Shown here one piece after another: positions 1 to 8,163 of a stretch of DNA of 64,000 nucleotides. Origin of the DNA: Rhizobium indicum (GTDB taxonomy: Bacteria; Pseudomonadota; Alphaproteobacteria; Rhizobiales; Rhizobiaceae); contig NZ_CP054022.1 of the NCBI RefSeq assembly GCF_005862305.2, forward strand, positions 372,001 to 436,000, given 5' to 3'. The notes under the pieces were generated by a model. The model made no database searches. It was given only the letters and a program-made list of their open reading frames with translations, and had not been told where the DNA came from. Every line of letters begins with the position of its first letter. Position 1 is the stretch's first letter. The position numbers and the translations under genes were made by a program.

Positions 1-786
1 CATGGATGACAAGCGCATCGCCTCTTCGATCGGCATGCCTTCGGCGATAGCCAACGCGAAAGCGCCATGGAAGATATCGCCGGCTGCGAGCGTATCGACG
101 GCCCTCACCTTCGGAGCGACAAGATGGACAACTTCGCCGGTTCGGTCATCGAACCAGAAGCAGCCGTTTTCGCCAGCCGTGACGCTGATGAAGGCATGCT
201 CGAACTTTCGCTTGAGAAGGCCGACGACCTTCACCAGCTCGGCTGTTCCGGCAAGCCGTTCGGCCGCCGGCTGCGAGAACACGATGTGGCTGGCGGCCGG
301 TGCAAGCATCTCGATCACGCCATCGCCTGCAACGTCACCATCGAGAATGGCCGGAATGGCCGCGTCTCTGGCTGCCACCAACGTCCGCAGCGCAAGCTTC
401 GGCCACCGGACGTCGACCAGCACCGCATCGAAAGCAGAAATTTCCTGTTTTGTGACCGGCTTGATCGTCTCGTGCAGGCCTGCATCGTAGAAAGGCACGA
501 TCAAGCGCTCGCCCTGATCATCGACAAGGATCGTCGAAACGGCCGAGCGGGCGCCTACCACGCGCAGCATGCCGCCCGTGTCTATGCCGCTATCGCTGAG
601 GTCGGCAATGATGCGTTCGCCAGTGGAATCATCGCCGACTGCACCCCAGAGGCTGGCATTGCCGCCCAGCCGGGCGACTGCAAAGGCAGCACTCGATGCC
701 ATGCCCTCGGCGACCTGCAGCATATCGTAAGGCAGGATTTTGCCCTGGCCAGTCGGTAGCGAGCGTACACGAAACAGGGTGTCCAT
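1..786 (-). CDS. PfkB-family carbohydrate kinase, C-terminus cut by window edge
   Basis: Sugar or keto-sugar-acid kinase of the ribokinase/PfkB family, which transfers the ATP gamma-phosphate to a sugar hydroxyl in the cytoplasm. The frame is open from the ATG at 786 to the window edge (262 codons). Near residues 225-240 it reads AVDTLAAGDIFHGAF, the PfkB signature with the catalytic Asp in AAGD. The N-terminal half has the expected Gly-rich sugar-binding part (ARLGGNASLWGAVGDD). It is the last visible gene of an operon with a DapA-like lyase and a CUT1 importer, 96 bp after the permease. A 2-keto-3-deoxy-sugar-acid or ketose kinase would fit that context, but the substrate is not readable from sequence. 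Confidence 0.85.
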   Translation of the reverse strand, partial: MDTLFRVRSLPTGQGKILPYDMLQVAEGMASSAAFAVARLGGNASLWGAVGDDSTGERIIADLSDSGIDTGGMLRVVGARSAVSTILVDDQGERLIVPFYDAGLHETIKPVTKQEISAFDAVLVDVRWPKLALRTLVAARDAAIPAILDGDVAGDGVIEMLAPAASHIVFSQPAAERLAGTAELVKVVGLLKRKFEHAFISVTAGENGCFWFDDRTGEVVHLVAPKVRAVDTLAAGDIFHGAFALAIAEGMPIEEAMRLSSM

Positions 787-882
787 AACCGCCGCGCCGA
801 CACACAAAACGCGGCGCGCCTGACCGGGAGGCGGGTCGAAGATAGAAATAGAAGAAGTCGTCAAAACCGTAGTCTCACCCGC

Positions 883-1698
883 TCACTTGACGGCGCCGGC
901 CGTCAGGCCCGCTACGATCTGCCGTTGCGCGAACACCGTCAATATCAGCACCGGCAAGGTGACAATCAATGCCGCCGCCGCCAGCGGACCCCAACTGACC
1001 TGTTCGAATGAGAGCATGTTGTAGACGGCGACGGGGAGCGTGCGCGTCTCGCGACTGGCGAGCACGATGCCGAAGACGAAGTTGTTCCACGAGAAGATGA
1101 CCGAGAGGATGAAGGCGACGACAATGCCTGGCCTGGCGATCGGCAAGGCGACCAGCCGGAAAACCTGCCAGGGTGTTGCGCCGTCGATGCTTGCAGCCTC
1201 TTCCAGCTCCATCGGCGTCGTCTCGAAATAACCGATCATGATCCACACGACGATCGGCACAGTGACGACGAGATGGATAATGATCTGCGGCAGCAGCGTG
1301 CCGAGCAGATTCAGCCACTGGAACAGCAGGAAGAGCGGGATCAGGAAGGAAAGGCCGGGCGTCATGCGCGCGATCATGATGACCAACGCAGACTTCTCAG
1401 CCTTCAGGCGCGCGATGCCATATCCGGCCGGTACGCCGATCAGCAGCGCCAGAAGCGTGGCGGCACCGGTCACCAGCACCGAATTCCAGAGATAGAGGAA
1501 GAAGTTGTTCTCCTCGAAAACCTTCAGATAGTTCGACCAGGCAAAGCGCTCCGGGATGAAGATCGGCGGATAAGCGCCGTTGTCGATTTCATATTTCAGC
1601 GACAGCGAGATCATCCAGAGGAAGAACAGGACGACCGGCGATATCATCACCAGGGCAACAAACAGCAAGCCGATGCGATCGAGCGTCTTGCGCTTCAT
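883..1698 (-). CDS. ABC sugar transporter permease, MalG type (CUT1)
   Basis: Inner-membrane permease of a carbohydrate ABC importer, 271 residues and about six hydrophobic segments, the usual size for MalG-like subunits. The cytoplasmic EAA loop is clear near residues 168-195 (EEAASIDGATPWQVFRLVAL followed by P and a Gly), which is where the ATPase docks. Its ATG overlaps the stop of the upstream permease gene (TGATG), so the two are translationally coupled. It pairs with the MalF-type permease and the Tat-type binding protein just upstream. No ATP-binding subunit lies in the visible part of the operon, so the ATPase is either beyond the left edge or shared with another system. Confidence 0.92.
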   Translation of the reverse strand: MKRKTLDRIGLLFVALVMISPVVLFFLWMISLSLKYEIDNGAYPPIFIPERFAWSNYLKVFEENNFFLYLWNSVLVTGAATLLALLIGVPAGYGIARLKAEKSALVIMIARMTPGLSFLIPLFLLFQWLNLLGTLLPQIIIHLVVTVPIVVWIMIGYFETTPMELEEAASIDGATPWQVFRLVALPIARPGIVVAFILSVIFSWNNFVFGIVLASRETRTLPVAVYNMLSFEQVSWGPLAAAALIVTLPVLILTVFAQRQIVAGLTAGAVK

Positions 1699-2636
1699 CA
1701 GCGTGCCTCCCCGTCGGACCAGTTCGCGCGCTGCCGCAGCATCATCAGGACGAAGGCGAGCAGGACGATGAGGATGAAAAAGACAACCGCCATCGCAGAT
1801 CCATAGCCAATATCGTAGTAAGCGAAAGCAGTGTTGTAGAGATAGATGTTGATCGTTTCCGACGCCGTGCCCGGGCCGCCCTGGGTCATGGCGTAAATGA
1901 TGTCGAAACTTTTCACCGCATCGATGCTGCGGATCATCACGGCAATCATCAGGAATGGCGCGATCATCGGCAGCGTCAGATAGCGAAATTTCTGCCAGAC
2001 ATTGGCTCCGTCGATTTCGGCACTTTCATAGGGCTCGCGTGGAACCGCCGCCAGACCGCCGAGCACAATCAGCATGATAAGCGGCGTCCATTGCCAAGTC
2101 TCGACCAGCACCAGCGATGGGATGACGCTGTTCTGATTATAGATCCACTCCTGCGGGCCGATGCCGATGAGGGAGAGAAGATAGTTGAGGACGCCGAGCT
2201 GCGGGTGGAACATCATCGTCCAGACGAGGGCAATGGCGACGGGCGTCGCCATCATCGGCATCACGAATATGCCACGCAGAAGGCCGCGCAGCGGAAATTG
2301 CGTATCGAAGATCAGCGCGGCGAGCGTCCCTAGGAAAAGGGGCGCCACCACGGAGAGCGTCGTATAGAGCACCGTATGCCACAGCGAGTCCCAGAAGCGC
2401 ATATCCACGACCAGGCGGGCATAGTTGTCCAGTCCCGCAAAGACCTGGGACTGGCCAAGCGTCCAGCTGTTGACGCTCATCCAAAGGGTAAACACCCATG
2501 GAAAAACGATGACGGCCGCAATGACGATGAGCGCCGGGATGACGAAAGGCCAGTAGTTGGGAGCAAACCGATCCGGTTTGCTCCTTCCTTTCGACGTCTT
2601 GGCCACTGCGGCCGTTTCGATGCTTGTCGAGGCCAT
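1698..2636 (-). CDS. ABC sugar transporter permease, MalF type (CUT1)
   Basis: Partner permease of the CUT1 importer, 312 residues. A hydrophilic N-terminal tail of about 28 residues precedes the first membrane span (NYWPFVIPALIVIAAVIVF). The EAA motif lies near residues 205-233 (EPYESAEIDGANVWQKFRYL followed by TLP). The start codon overlaps the stop of the binding-protein gene as TAATG, and the gene ends on the ATG of the MalG-like partner, so three transport genes are translated as one coupled unit. The substrate is not deducible from the permease. Confidence 0.92.
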   Translation of the reverse strand: MASTSIETAAVAKTSKGRSKPDRFAPNYWPFVIPALIVIAAVIVFPWVFTLWMSVNSWTLGQSQVFAGLDNYARLVVDMRFWDSLWHTVLYTTLSVVAPLFLGTLAALIFDTQFPLRGLLRGIFVMPMMATPVAIALVWTMMFHPQLGVLNYLLSLIGIGPQEWIYNQNSVIPSLVLVETWQWTPLIMLIVLGGLAAVPREPYESAEIDGANVWQKFRYLTLPMIAPFLMIAVMIRSIDAVKSFDIIYAMTQGGPGTASETINIYLYNTAFAYYDIGYGSAMAVVFFILIVLLAFVLMMLRQRANWSDGEAR

Positions 2637-3964
2637 TATCCCTCGCTTTTCGCCAGGACGGGTTCGAACTGTGCCGTCGCTGCCTTCAGCTCGGTTTCGG
2701 GATCGGCGCCGCCGATCATGTTGGTGAGACCGACACCATAGACGTCGCGGAACTCGGTGACCGGAATGATGACCGGCAGCGCGAGCTGCGAGATCTTGCC
2801 GGAACCGACAACGGCATCAAGCCAGGCGCCCGGCATCTTGACGCCTTCGCGGACCTTCGCATCCTCGAGGACGGACTGGCGGAAAGGAACGCCGGCGCCG
2901 GCCTGCAGCAGACGTGCGCCCATTTCATGCGAAATCGCCCATTGGCAGAAGAGGTAGCCGGCTTCTTTCTTCTGACTTGCCGCGACGACGCCGAGCCCGT
3001 CGCCGAAGGTGCCCGCGGCCTGTGCCTTCGGACCTTTCGGCATGATGCCGTAACCGACCTGGCCGACGACGCGCGACTTTTCCGGATTCTCGATCGGCGG
3101 CGCAAAACCGACGCCGTCCAGCCACATGCCGATCTTGCCCTGCAGGAAGGCCGACTGCGCCTCGGCCCAGTTGAAGCCGGAGACGCCGGGAGGGGCGGTC
3201 TTGGTCATCAGCTTTTGATAGAGCTTGGCTGCATCGATCGCTTCTTGCGATGTCGTGCGCAGCTTGCCATCAGGGCCGAGCGGGCTCGAACCATAGCCGA
3301 GCAGCAGCGACGTCCAGACCGGCGTATTGGCGTTCTTCAGGCCGCGGGCGACGAAGCCGTAGGTGTTGCTCGAAGGATCGGTGAGCGCTTCCGCAGCACT
3401 GGCGAGTTCTTCAAACGTCGTCGGGTAGGCCAGCCCCTTCTTCTCGAACAGCGTCTTGTTCCAGTAGATGATCCAGTAATCGACCGAGAATGGAAGCGAA
3501 CGCAGAACGCCGTCCGGATCTTTGGCGAAAGTCAGGCCGGCTTCGGCAAAGTCGGTTTCAACCAGAGACGGGTCGGTCAGCGAGGGGTCCTTGAGAAACC
3601 CGCCGATATCGGCAAGCCAGCCGCCCTTTTCGAACTGCCGCTTCTGGACATGATAGCTCATGTGCACGACATCGAAGCTCGGCTTGCCGGAGCTCAGCTC
3701 GATGGTCGTTTTCTGGCGCTGCTGTTGTTCGGGTGTCGCTTCGGCATTGACCTTGATGCCGGTGAGCTCCTCGAATTCGGACAGGTACTTCAGAAGTATT
3801 TCGCTGCGCGGGCTCTTGACCAGGTTGACTTCAAGCGTCGTGCCGGCAAAGCGCTTCCAATCGACGGCAGCCGATGCAAACCGGACGCCGAGCATGCTGC
3901 TGGCGCCAAAAGCGGCCGTACCTGCCAGAAAGCCGCGTCTCGTCGGGTTCAAAAACGATGACAT
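2636..3964 (-). CDS. ABC sugar-binding protein, family 1, Tat-exported
   Basis: Periplasmic solute-binding protein of the CUT1 importer, 442 residues, typical for the MalE/UgpB family. The N-terminus carries a twin-arginine signal (NPTRRGFLAGTAAFGASSM, then an Ala-rich stretch ending FASAA), so export in a folded state by Tat is likely rather than Sec. The mature part has family-1 features such as the LVKSPRSEILLKYLSEFEEL lobe and aromatic sugar-stacking residues (SVDYWIIYWNKTLFEKKG). A good Shine-Dalgarno, AGGAGGAA, sits a few bases before the ATG. The gene is first of the three transport genes, 55 bp after the GntR regulator gene. Confidence 0.92.
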   Translation of the reverse strand: MSSFLNPTRRGFLAGTAAFGASSMLGVRFASAAVDWKRFAGTTLEVNLVKSPRSEILLKYLSEFEELTGIKVNAEATPEQQQRQKTTIELSSGKPSFDVVHMSYHVQKRQFEKGGWLADIGGFLKDPSLTDPSLVETDFAEAGLTFAKDPDGVLRSLPFSVDYWIIYWNKTLFEKKGLAYPTTFEELASAAEALTDPSSNTYGFVARGLKNANTPVWTSLLLGYGSSPLGPDGKLRTTSQEAIDAAKLYQKLMTKTAPPGVSGFNWAEAQSAFLQGKIGMWLDGVGFAPPIENPEKSRVVGQVGYGIMPKGPKAQAAGTFGDGLGVVAASQKKEAGYLFCQWAISHEMGARLLQAGAGVPFRQSVLEDAKVREGVKMPGAWLDAVVGSGKISQLALPVIIPVTEFRDVYGVGLTNMIGGADPETELKAATAQFEPVLAKSEG

Positions 3965-4019
3965 GTGATTCCTCCTCCTTTTGCCGGCGATCTCCTCATC
4001 CCCGGCTGTTTATTTCCGA

Positions 4020-4679
4020 TTATATCCTGAGCGCACGATCTCTTGCATGATTGATATGTGCGACAAGGCTGTTGACGGCGTCCTCCGCCGATCGTCGTTC
4101 GATTGCCTCGAGCACCTTCAGGTGCTCAACCATGACAGGTCCGACGTGACCATCGATGCGAAAACGGTCCTGACTGATCAGGCGCATCTTGATCGAGTTC
4201 ACCCGGTAGGCGTTCGAGATGATGGTATTTCCCAAAGCATCGATAAAGGCGTCATGCATGCCCCAATCGACAGCTTGCGCGTGTACTTCCAATTCGTGCG
4301 ATCCATCGCCATTTCGAATGGCGTCGGCGATATCCCGATGCTGCTTCACAAGCCCGGCGACCGTCTCGTCAGACGCGGAGCGGGTGAAAAGCGCGACCGC
4401 TTCCTTCTCCAGGAAGACGCGCAGCTGGAACGCCTCGCGAATGAGGTTCAGGTCGATATGCGCGATTTGCAACCCCCGCTGGGGCACCGTCTTGATCAGA
4501 CCTTCGGCTTCGAGCCTCGGGATGAGTTCGCGGATGGCGCCAAGCGTCAGCCCTGTCAGCTCGACGAGGCGCCGCTGCGAAACGAACTGGCCGGGGCGCA
4601 CGTCACGCGCAAGAAGATGGCGTGTGAAGCTCTCATACGCCTTTTCCCGCAGTGTCGGCTGCTCGTCCGTTCCGTCCAT
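4020..4679 (-). CDS. GntR-family regulator, FCD (FadR) subfamily
   Basis: DNA-binding regulator of about 219 residues: an N-terminal winged helix (YESFTRHLLARDVRPGQFVS to EAEGLIKTVPQRGLQIA) and an all-helical FCD ligand domain with metal-ligand-type residues (WGMHDAFIDAL and a C-terminal HLKVLEAI region). I chose the ATG at 4679 because GGGAGAGG precedes it by a proper distance. An in-frame ATG at 4697 and a long extension to 4811 also exist, but the extension would overlap the DapA-like gene. It sits between the lyase gene and the importer genes of the operon it probably controls. A perfect palindrome in the operon promoter is the candidate operator. FCD regulators usually sense small carboxylates or sugar acids. 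Confidence 0.88.
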   Translation of the reverse strand: MDGTDEQPTLREKAYESFTRHLLARDVRPGQFVSQRRLVELTGLTLGAIRELIPRLEAEGLIKTVPQRGLQIAHIDLNLIREAFQLRVFLEKEAVALFTRSASDETVAGLVKQHRDIADAIRNGDGSHELEVHAQAVDWGMHDAFIDALGNTIISNAYRVNSIKMRLISQDRFRIDGHVGPVMVEHLKVLEAIERRSAEDAVNSLVAHINHARDRALRI

Positions 4680-4704
4680 CGCCTCTCCCAGAAACATCTC
4701 CGAC

Positions 4705-5589
4705 CTATGCCGCCTTCGAGCGGAAAAGAGTGTCGAACGCAAGAGCGAGTTGCGCCTGCCCTTCGTCGGATATTGAAACGAGTGGTGGGCGAACCGCAAG
4801 CCAGATTTCATCCGACGTCAAGTGAGCGACCATCGCTTTCACGGCAGCGGTCACCGGAAATTTCAACAATTCGGCCACGAAATCCTCTATGCGAGAATCG
4901 TCTTTGCCCTCTTCCGCCATCAGCTTGACTTCGCGAGGTACGAAATTCGCCATGCCGGAGATCGCACCCTGGCCGCCAAGCCGCACGCCCTTCGCCAGGT
5001 GACGTTCGTCGCCCACCAGGATGACGAGATCGCCATGCGCCTTCAGCAGCTTTTCCGTAAAAGGCCAGTCGCCGGAGGAATCTTTGACGCCCGTAACGAC
5101 ATTGGGAAAGGCGGTTCGTAGCCGGCCGATTAGCGATACACTCAGCGGAACCATGGTGACCGAAGGAATGTTGTAGACGATTATGTCTCGCGCCTTGTCG
5201 CCCAGAATAGCGAAAACAGCCGAAAACCACTGGAAGACGCCGTCGTCACTCACGTTCTTGAAATAGGACGGTGGCGCAAGAAGGATATTGCGGGCTCCCT
5301 TGGAGAGCGCATGACCGGCCTGCATCGCCGCATCCTCGGCAGCGTCGACCAGCACACCGACGATGATCTGCTTTGCGGCTATCCCACTGTCGAGCATGGA
5401 AGCGAGGATACGCTCACGTTCCTGGGTGCCGAGGGAAGAGCCTTCACCCGTCGTCCCGAACAGGGTCACACTCGAGCAGCCGGCCGCGAGGCTGCGCCGT
5501 GCCTGCTCGATCATCGCCTCGATCGCGATATCGCCATTGCTGTCGAACGGCGTGGCAAGAGCAACCGAGAGCCCGAATTTTTGTGTCAA
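4705..5589 (-). CDS. DapA-family (dihydrodipicolinate synthase/aldolase) lyase
   Basis: Class I Schiff-base lyase or dehydratase of the DapA/NanA/KDG-aldolase family, 294 residues with full-length TIM-barrel architecture. Seen directly: the GTTGEGSSL loop that binds the keto-acid carboxylate, the Tyr of IVYNIPS and the Schiff-base Lys of GVKDSSGDW. The start is TTG at 5589, preceded by GGGAGG at a good distance; no better ATG exists in frame. It is first gene of the operon with a GntR regulator, a sugar importer and a PfkB kinase. That context suggests cleavage or dehydration of a 2-keto-3-deoxy sugar acid rather than lysine biosynthesis. Exact substrate unknown. Confidence 0.85.
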   Translation of the reverse strand: MTQKFGLSVALATPFDSNGDIAIEAMIEQARRSLAAGCSSVTLFGTTGEGSSLGTQERERILASMLDSGIAAKQIIVGVLVDAAEDAAMQAGHALSKGARNILLAPPSYFKNVSDDGVFQWFSAVFAILGDKARDIIVYNIPSVTMVPLSVSLIGRLRTAFPNVVTGVKDSSGDWPFTEKLLKAHGDLVILVGDERHLAKGVRLGGQGAISGMANFVPREVKLMAEEGKDDSRIEDFVAELLKFPVTAAVKAMVAHLTSDEIWLAVRPPLVSISDEGQAQLALAFDTLFRSKAA

Positions 5590-5617
5590 ATATGCTTCCT
5601 CCCAATGAACGGATCAG

Positions 5618-5646
5618 ATGTAGCAAACTAACATGTTAGCTGTAAA
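5618..5646 (-). promoter_or_regulatory. Promoter of the DapA-like operon with embedded GntR operator palindrome
   Basis: On the minus strand TTTACA (5641-5646) and CTACAT (5618-5623) are separated by 17 bp and resemble a rhizobial housekeeping -35/-10 pair. The spacer contains the perfect 12-bp palindrome CTAACATGTTAG (5628-5639). An operator in the spacer would block RNA polymerase directly. The nearest regulator is the GntR/FCD gene of the same operon. Promoter and regulator assignment are inference; the palindrome is seen. Confidence 0.6.
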
Positions 5647-5698
5647 GAGGTGATTGCGCACTGCCTACGCGAATGTCGAGGCAGTCGCTTTCTCACGA

Positions 5699-7003
5699 TC
5701 AACTGGCATGCCTCGCCGCCGGCCCATTCGCCCGCACGAGCGCCATCAGCATCGGGCCGATCGCAAATTCGCCCCTTTCGGTCCTTCGGGTCAGATCTCT
5801 GAGATAACCGCCGGGCGAATTGATGTGCCCACCCCTTTCCAAGATGCAGGCGATCACGGTTGCGGCGTTTTCCGGCCCCATGCCCGAGCAGGCTTCCTCA
5901 TAGGCCGAGGGACTGACGCCGAGCATCGAGCGCACGACGACGGCCGCCGACATAAGGTCTCGCCAATTGCCGATGCTTCCGCCAGGCCCGTAATCGAGAA
6001 TACTGGGGCAGGCCTGGAGGACGAGGCCGAGCGGGAAGGATTTCAGGCTTGGTCCGGCGCCTGGATCGGCCGCGCCCCCCGTCCTGTTGCTCATCCCGCC
6101 GGAAGGCTTTTGCGGTTTCAATCTTCGTTCGTCGGACGGCCCGGCGTTCGGGTCATTATCGGCCGCTGCCTTTTCGCCCTGCTTCGTATCGAAGCTTGGT
6201 TCAAATTCATAAATGGAGTTGGGATTTGAATTCTGTTTGTGATGCTCAATTTGAGACTCATTGGCGTCTATTTTTTTTGTTTTTATCCGTATTTCCAGCA
6301 TGTTGACGATCTCGGCACGCAGCAGCCCCATCTCGTCGAGCAGCGGTGCCAGGTCTTCGGCTGTCGCCACGCGTGGAAGTCGGGCAAGAAGCGCTCGAAA
6401 CATCGCCGAAATGCCTTCCCAATCACCGGGAACCCCTTCTTCGAGGGCCGTCTCAATCAGCTTGGAGATATCGCGCCGGCACAGCGTCATGCGTTGCCTG
6501 GTCACCCGCAGCAGCTCCCGGTCGGCAACCGCCTGGGCGGCCAGGGTTTCGATTTCGACAGCACGCGCCAGAAGCGGTGCGACGCTGAAGCCGAAAGCCT
6601 CGCCGATGGCCCCTGCCCTGTCGCGGCGCGCATAGCGTTTGCCATTCGGGCTGTCCTTGCGCAGGATCAGGCCGGCCTCGACCAGGACGGCAAGATGCCG
6701 CCTGAGGGTGGCTGGGGTCATGCCTCGAGCGCGCAACGAAAGCTGCGCATTCGACGGGAAGACGATCAGTCCTTTTTCCTCGGAGATTTCGTCGTCAGGG
6801 TAGAAGGTCAGAAGCGCATCGAGCACCGTCAGCGCCCGATCGGTGACGCCAAGCGCCGGCCGCGCTTCGCAGATCGCCCTGAACAGCTTCCATTTACTGC
6901 GTTTCATTCCCGGCTCGATGGTCTCGGCCAGTTGCTGGCTTGCCAGCATGCCAAGCGACATCGGCCGCCGCCCAAAGGGCGTCGTCACATATCCACTCTC
7001 CAT
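5699..7003 (-). CDS. repC: Plasmid replication initiator RepC
   Basis: Initiator of repABC-type replicons, 434 residues, the usual length (about 400-440). The N-terminus (MESGYVTTPFGRRPMSLGML) is the conserved RepC start. It is followed by the winged-helix DNA-binding region (SNAQLSLRARGMTPATLRRH, then the KRYARRDRAGAIGEAFGFS segment). The C-terminal domain contains DYGPGGSIGNWRDLMSAAVV. The coding sequence has a strikingly AT-rich stretch near 6195-6302, which in other repABC plasmids marks the replication origin inside repC. It is the last gene of the repABC operon, and its expression should be limited by the antisense RNA encoded opposite the repB-repC gap. Confidence 0.97.
   Translation of the reverse strand: MESGYVTTPFGRRPMSLGMLASQQLAETIEPGMKRSKWKLFRAICEARPALGVTDRALTVLDALLTFYPDDEISEEKGLIVFPSNAQLSLRARGMTPATLRRHLAVLVEAGLILRKDSPNGKRYARRDRAGAIGEAFGFSVAPLLARAVEIETLAAQAVADRELLRVTRQRMTLCRRDISKLIETALEEGVPGDWEGISAMFRALLARLPRVATAEDLAPLLDEMGLLRAEIVNMLEIRIKTKKIDANESQIEHHKQNSNPNSIYEFEPSFDTKQGEKAAADNDPNAGPSDERRLKPQKPSGGMSNRTGGAADPGAGPSLKSFPLGLVLQACPSILDYGPGGSIGNWRDLMSAAVVVRSMLGVSPSAYEEACSGMGPENAATVIACILERGGHINSPGGYLRDLTRRTERGEFAIGPMLMALVRANGPAARHAS
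6195..6302. other. Candidate replication origin (AT-rich core inside repC)
   Basis: Inside the GC-rich repC gene this segment is abruptly AT-rich, with a run of eight T in a row followed closely by a run of five, and several AATT-type blocks. In characterised rhizobial repABC plasmids the origin lies within repC in such an AT-rich region, where RepC binds. The composition is seen; the origin role is inferred from the family. Confidence 0.55.
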
Positions 7004-7062
7004 TTGCCTTCACCTTCGTTCAGGCAAAAGAAAACCATCCACCAATTTGGTGCCTAAGACGC

Positions 7063-7152
7063 TTGACTGTGATTCGGGGAAATGCGATTCTCGATGTGCT
7101 TAAGATCTGAGAAGGGCTTCCACGGCGTCGTCGTTGGGGGCCTTTTTCTTTT
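7063..7152 (+). ncRNA. incA: Counter-transcribed RNA (IncA-type) opposite the repB-repC gap
   Basis: Encoded on the plus strand against the repABC mRNA. A promoter-like TTGACT (7063-7068) and GATTCT (7086-7091) are spaced by 17 bp, so transcription would begin near 7098. An 11-pair stem (7112-7122 with 7135-7145, including three G-U pairs) followed by a broken T-run through 7152 makes an intrinsic terminator, giving an RNA of roughly 55 nt. This position, size and terminator are the hallmark of the trans-acting incompatibility RNAs that repress repC translation in repABC plasmids. The RNA boundaries are predicted, not measured. Confidence 0.75.
7112..7152 (+). terminator. Intrinsic terminator of the counter-transcribed RNA
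   Basis: AAGGGCTTCCA (7112-7122) pairs with its partner ending at 7145 around a 12-nt loop, with T-rich sequence following. It ends just inside the 3' end of repB on the opposite strand. Confidence 0.65.
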
Positions 7153-7157
7153 GCGCG

Positions 7158-8159
7158 CTACGCTCCTCTGTCCTTGTTGAACTCCTGGAACAGGCCCTTC
7201 AGCCTTTCCTGGACGAATTGATCGAAACCGGGCGCGGTCTTGCCGTCGAAGACGAAGGTCGCACCGGATGCTGTCTTCTTGATCATGACAGGCACGCCAC
7301 TAACCTGGGCTTTGGCCACCGCCGGCTTCGGCGCAGCCGTCTTCTTCGTTGCCAGAACGAGTGCCCGCTGAAACCGCTCGTCGCTCGAAATTTTACGCGC
7401 GTCGTCCGCGGACAACTCCGCGATGATCCTTTCGACATCGGCTTTCTCAAGCCGCTCGCCCAATTCCAACCATCGCCGGCGGCCGATATCAGGTGCCGCA
7501 CCTATGGCGTTGACGAGATCAAGGGGGACCTGTCGTATGACGATCAGCATTCTCGACAGCGCCGCCTTGTCCACGCCGAGAGCCGCCATGATGACATCGC
7601 GGCCAAAGCTGCGTTCCTCGAGCCGCGATGCGAAGAGCGCGCGCTCGATGTAGGAGAGATTGGTTCGAGCGCTGTTTTCCTGTCCCTGGCTGACGACCAG
7701 CTGACCGTCGGTGAGATCGCGGACGACCGCACGCACCCTGATGCCGATTTCTCGGGTGGCAGCCAGGCGCCGATGGCCGTAGGCGACCTGATAGCGTCCC
7801 CTGGTTTCGGGATGCGGGCGGACAAGGATCGGAACCTGCTGCCCATGCTCGCGGATCTGCTCGACAAGTTGCGCGAGTTCGGCCGCATCGATCGCCAATC
7901 GGTCGCTGACGAAGGAAGCGTCGATCAGGCCGGGATCGAGTTCGACGATGGTCTGGCCGGTGGCAAGCTGCCGCTCCAGCTCACTCGCCCGCTCCATTTT
8001 CTCGGTAATGTTGCCGAGCGTCTTGGTAATGCCGCCGACCGGCGCTGCACTGCGCTCCTGCGGCACGAATCCCGCGATCGGGCGATTGTCGCGCGGTGCG
8101 ACTGCGTCCATTCTTTCCGGGCTCGGAGCGGAGATTTCGATGAGGTTCTTGCGCGCCAT
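7158..8159 (-). CDS. repB: Plasmid partition protein RepB (ParB family)
   Basis: Centromere-binding partition protein, 333 residues. Seen: the N-terminal ARKNLIEIS region that contacts RepA, the ParB/Srx nucleotidase-type motif (VPILVRPHPETRGRYQVAYGHRR), the box-II-like ENSARTNLSYIERALFASRL and a central helix-turn-helix (MAALGVDKAALSRMLIVIRQ). It follows repA by four bases and precedes the gap that encodes the antisense RNA. It should bind parS and, with RepA, also help repress the operon promoter. Confidence 0.96.
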   Translation of the reverse strand: MARKNLIEISAPSPERMDAVAPRDNRPIAGFVPQERSAAPVGGITKTLGNITEKMERASELERQLATGQTIVELDPGLIDASFVSDRLAIDAAELAQLVEQIREHGQQVPILVRPHPETRGRYQVAYGHRRLAATREIGIRVRAVVRDLTDGQLVVSQGQENSARTNLSYIERALFASRLEERSFGRDVIMAALGVDKAALSRMLIVIRQVPLDLVNAIGAAPDIGRRRWLELGERLEKADVERIIAELSADDARKISSDERFQRALVLATKKTAAPKPAVAKAQVSGVPVMIKKTASGATFVFDGKTAPGFDQFVQERLKGLFQEFNKDRGA

Positions 8160-8163
8160 CTAT

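Noticed and set aside
2624..3961. Long plus-strand reading frame (445 codons) opposite the sugar-binding-protein gene
   Set aside because: It is an antisense shadow of a well-supported gene in a high-GC sequence; its translation has no domain-like features, while the minus-strand protein has a Tat signal and family motifs.
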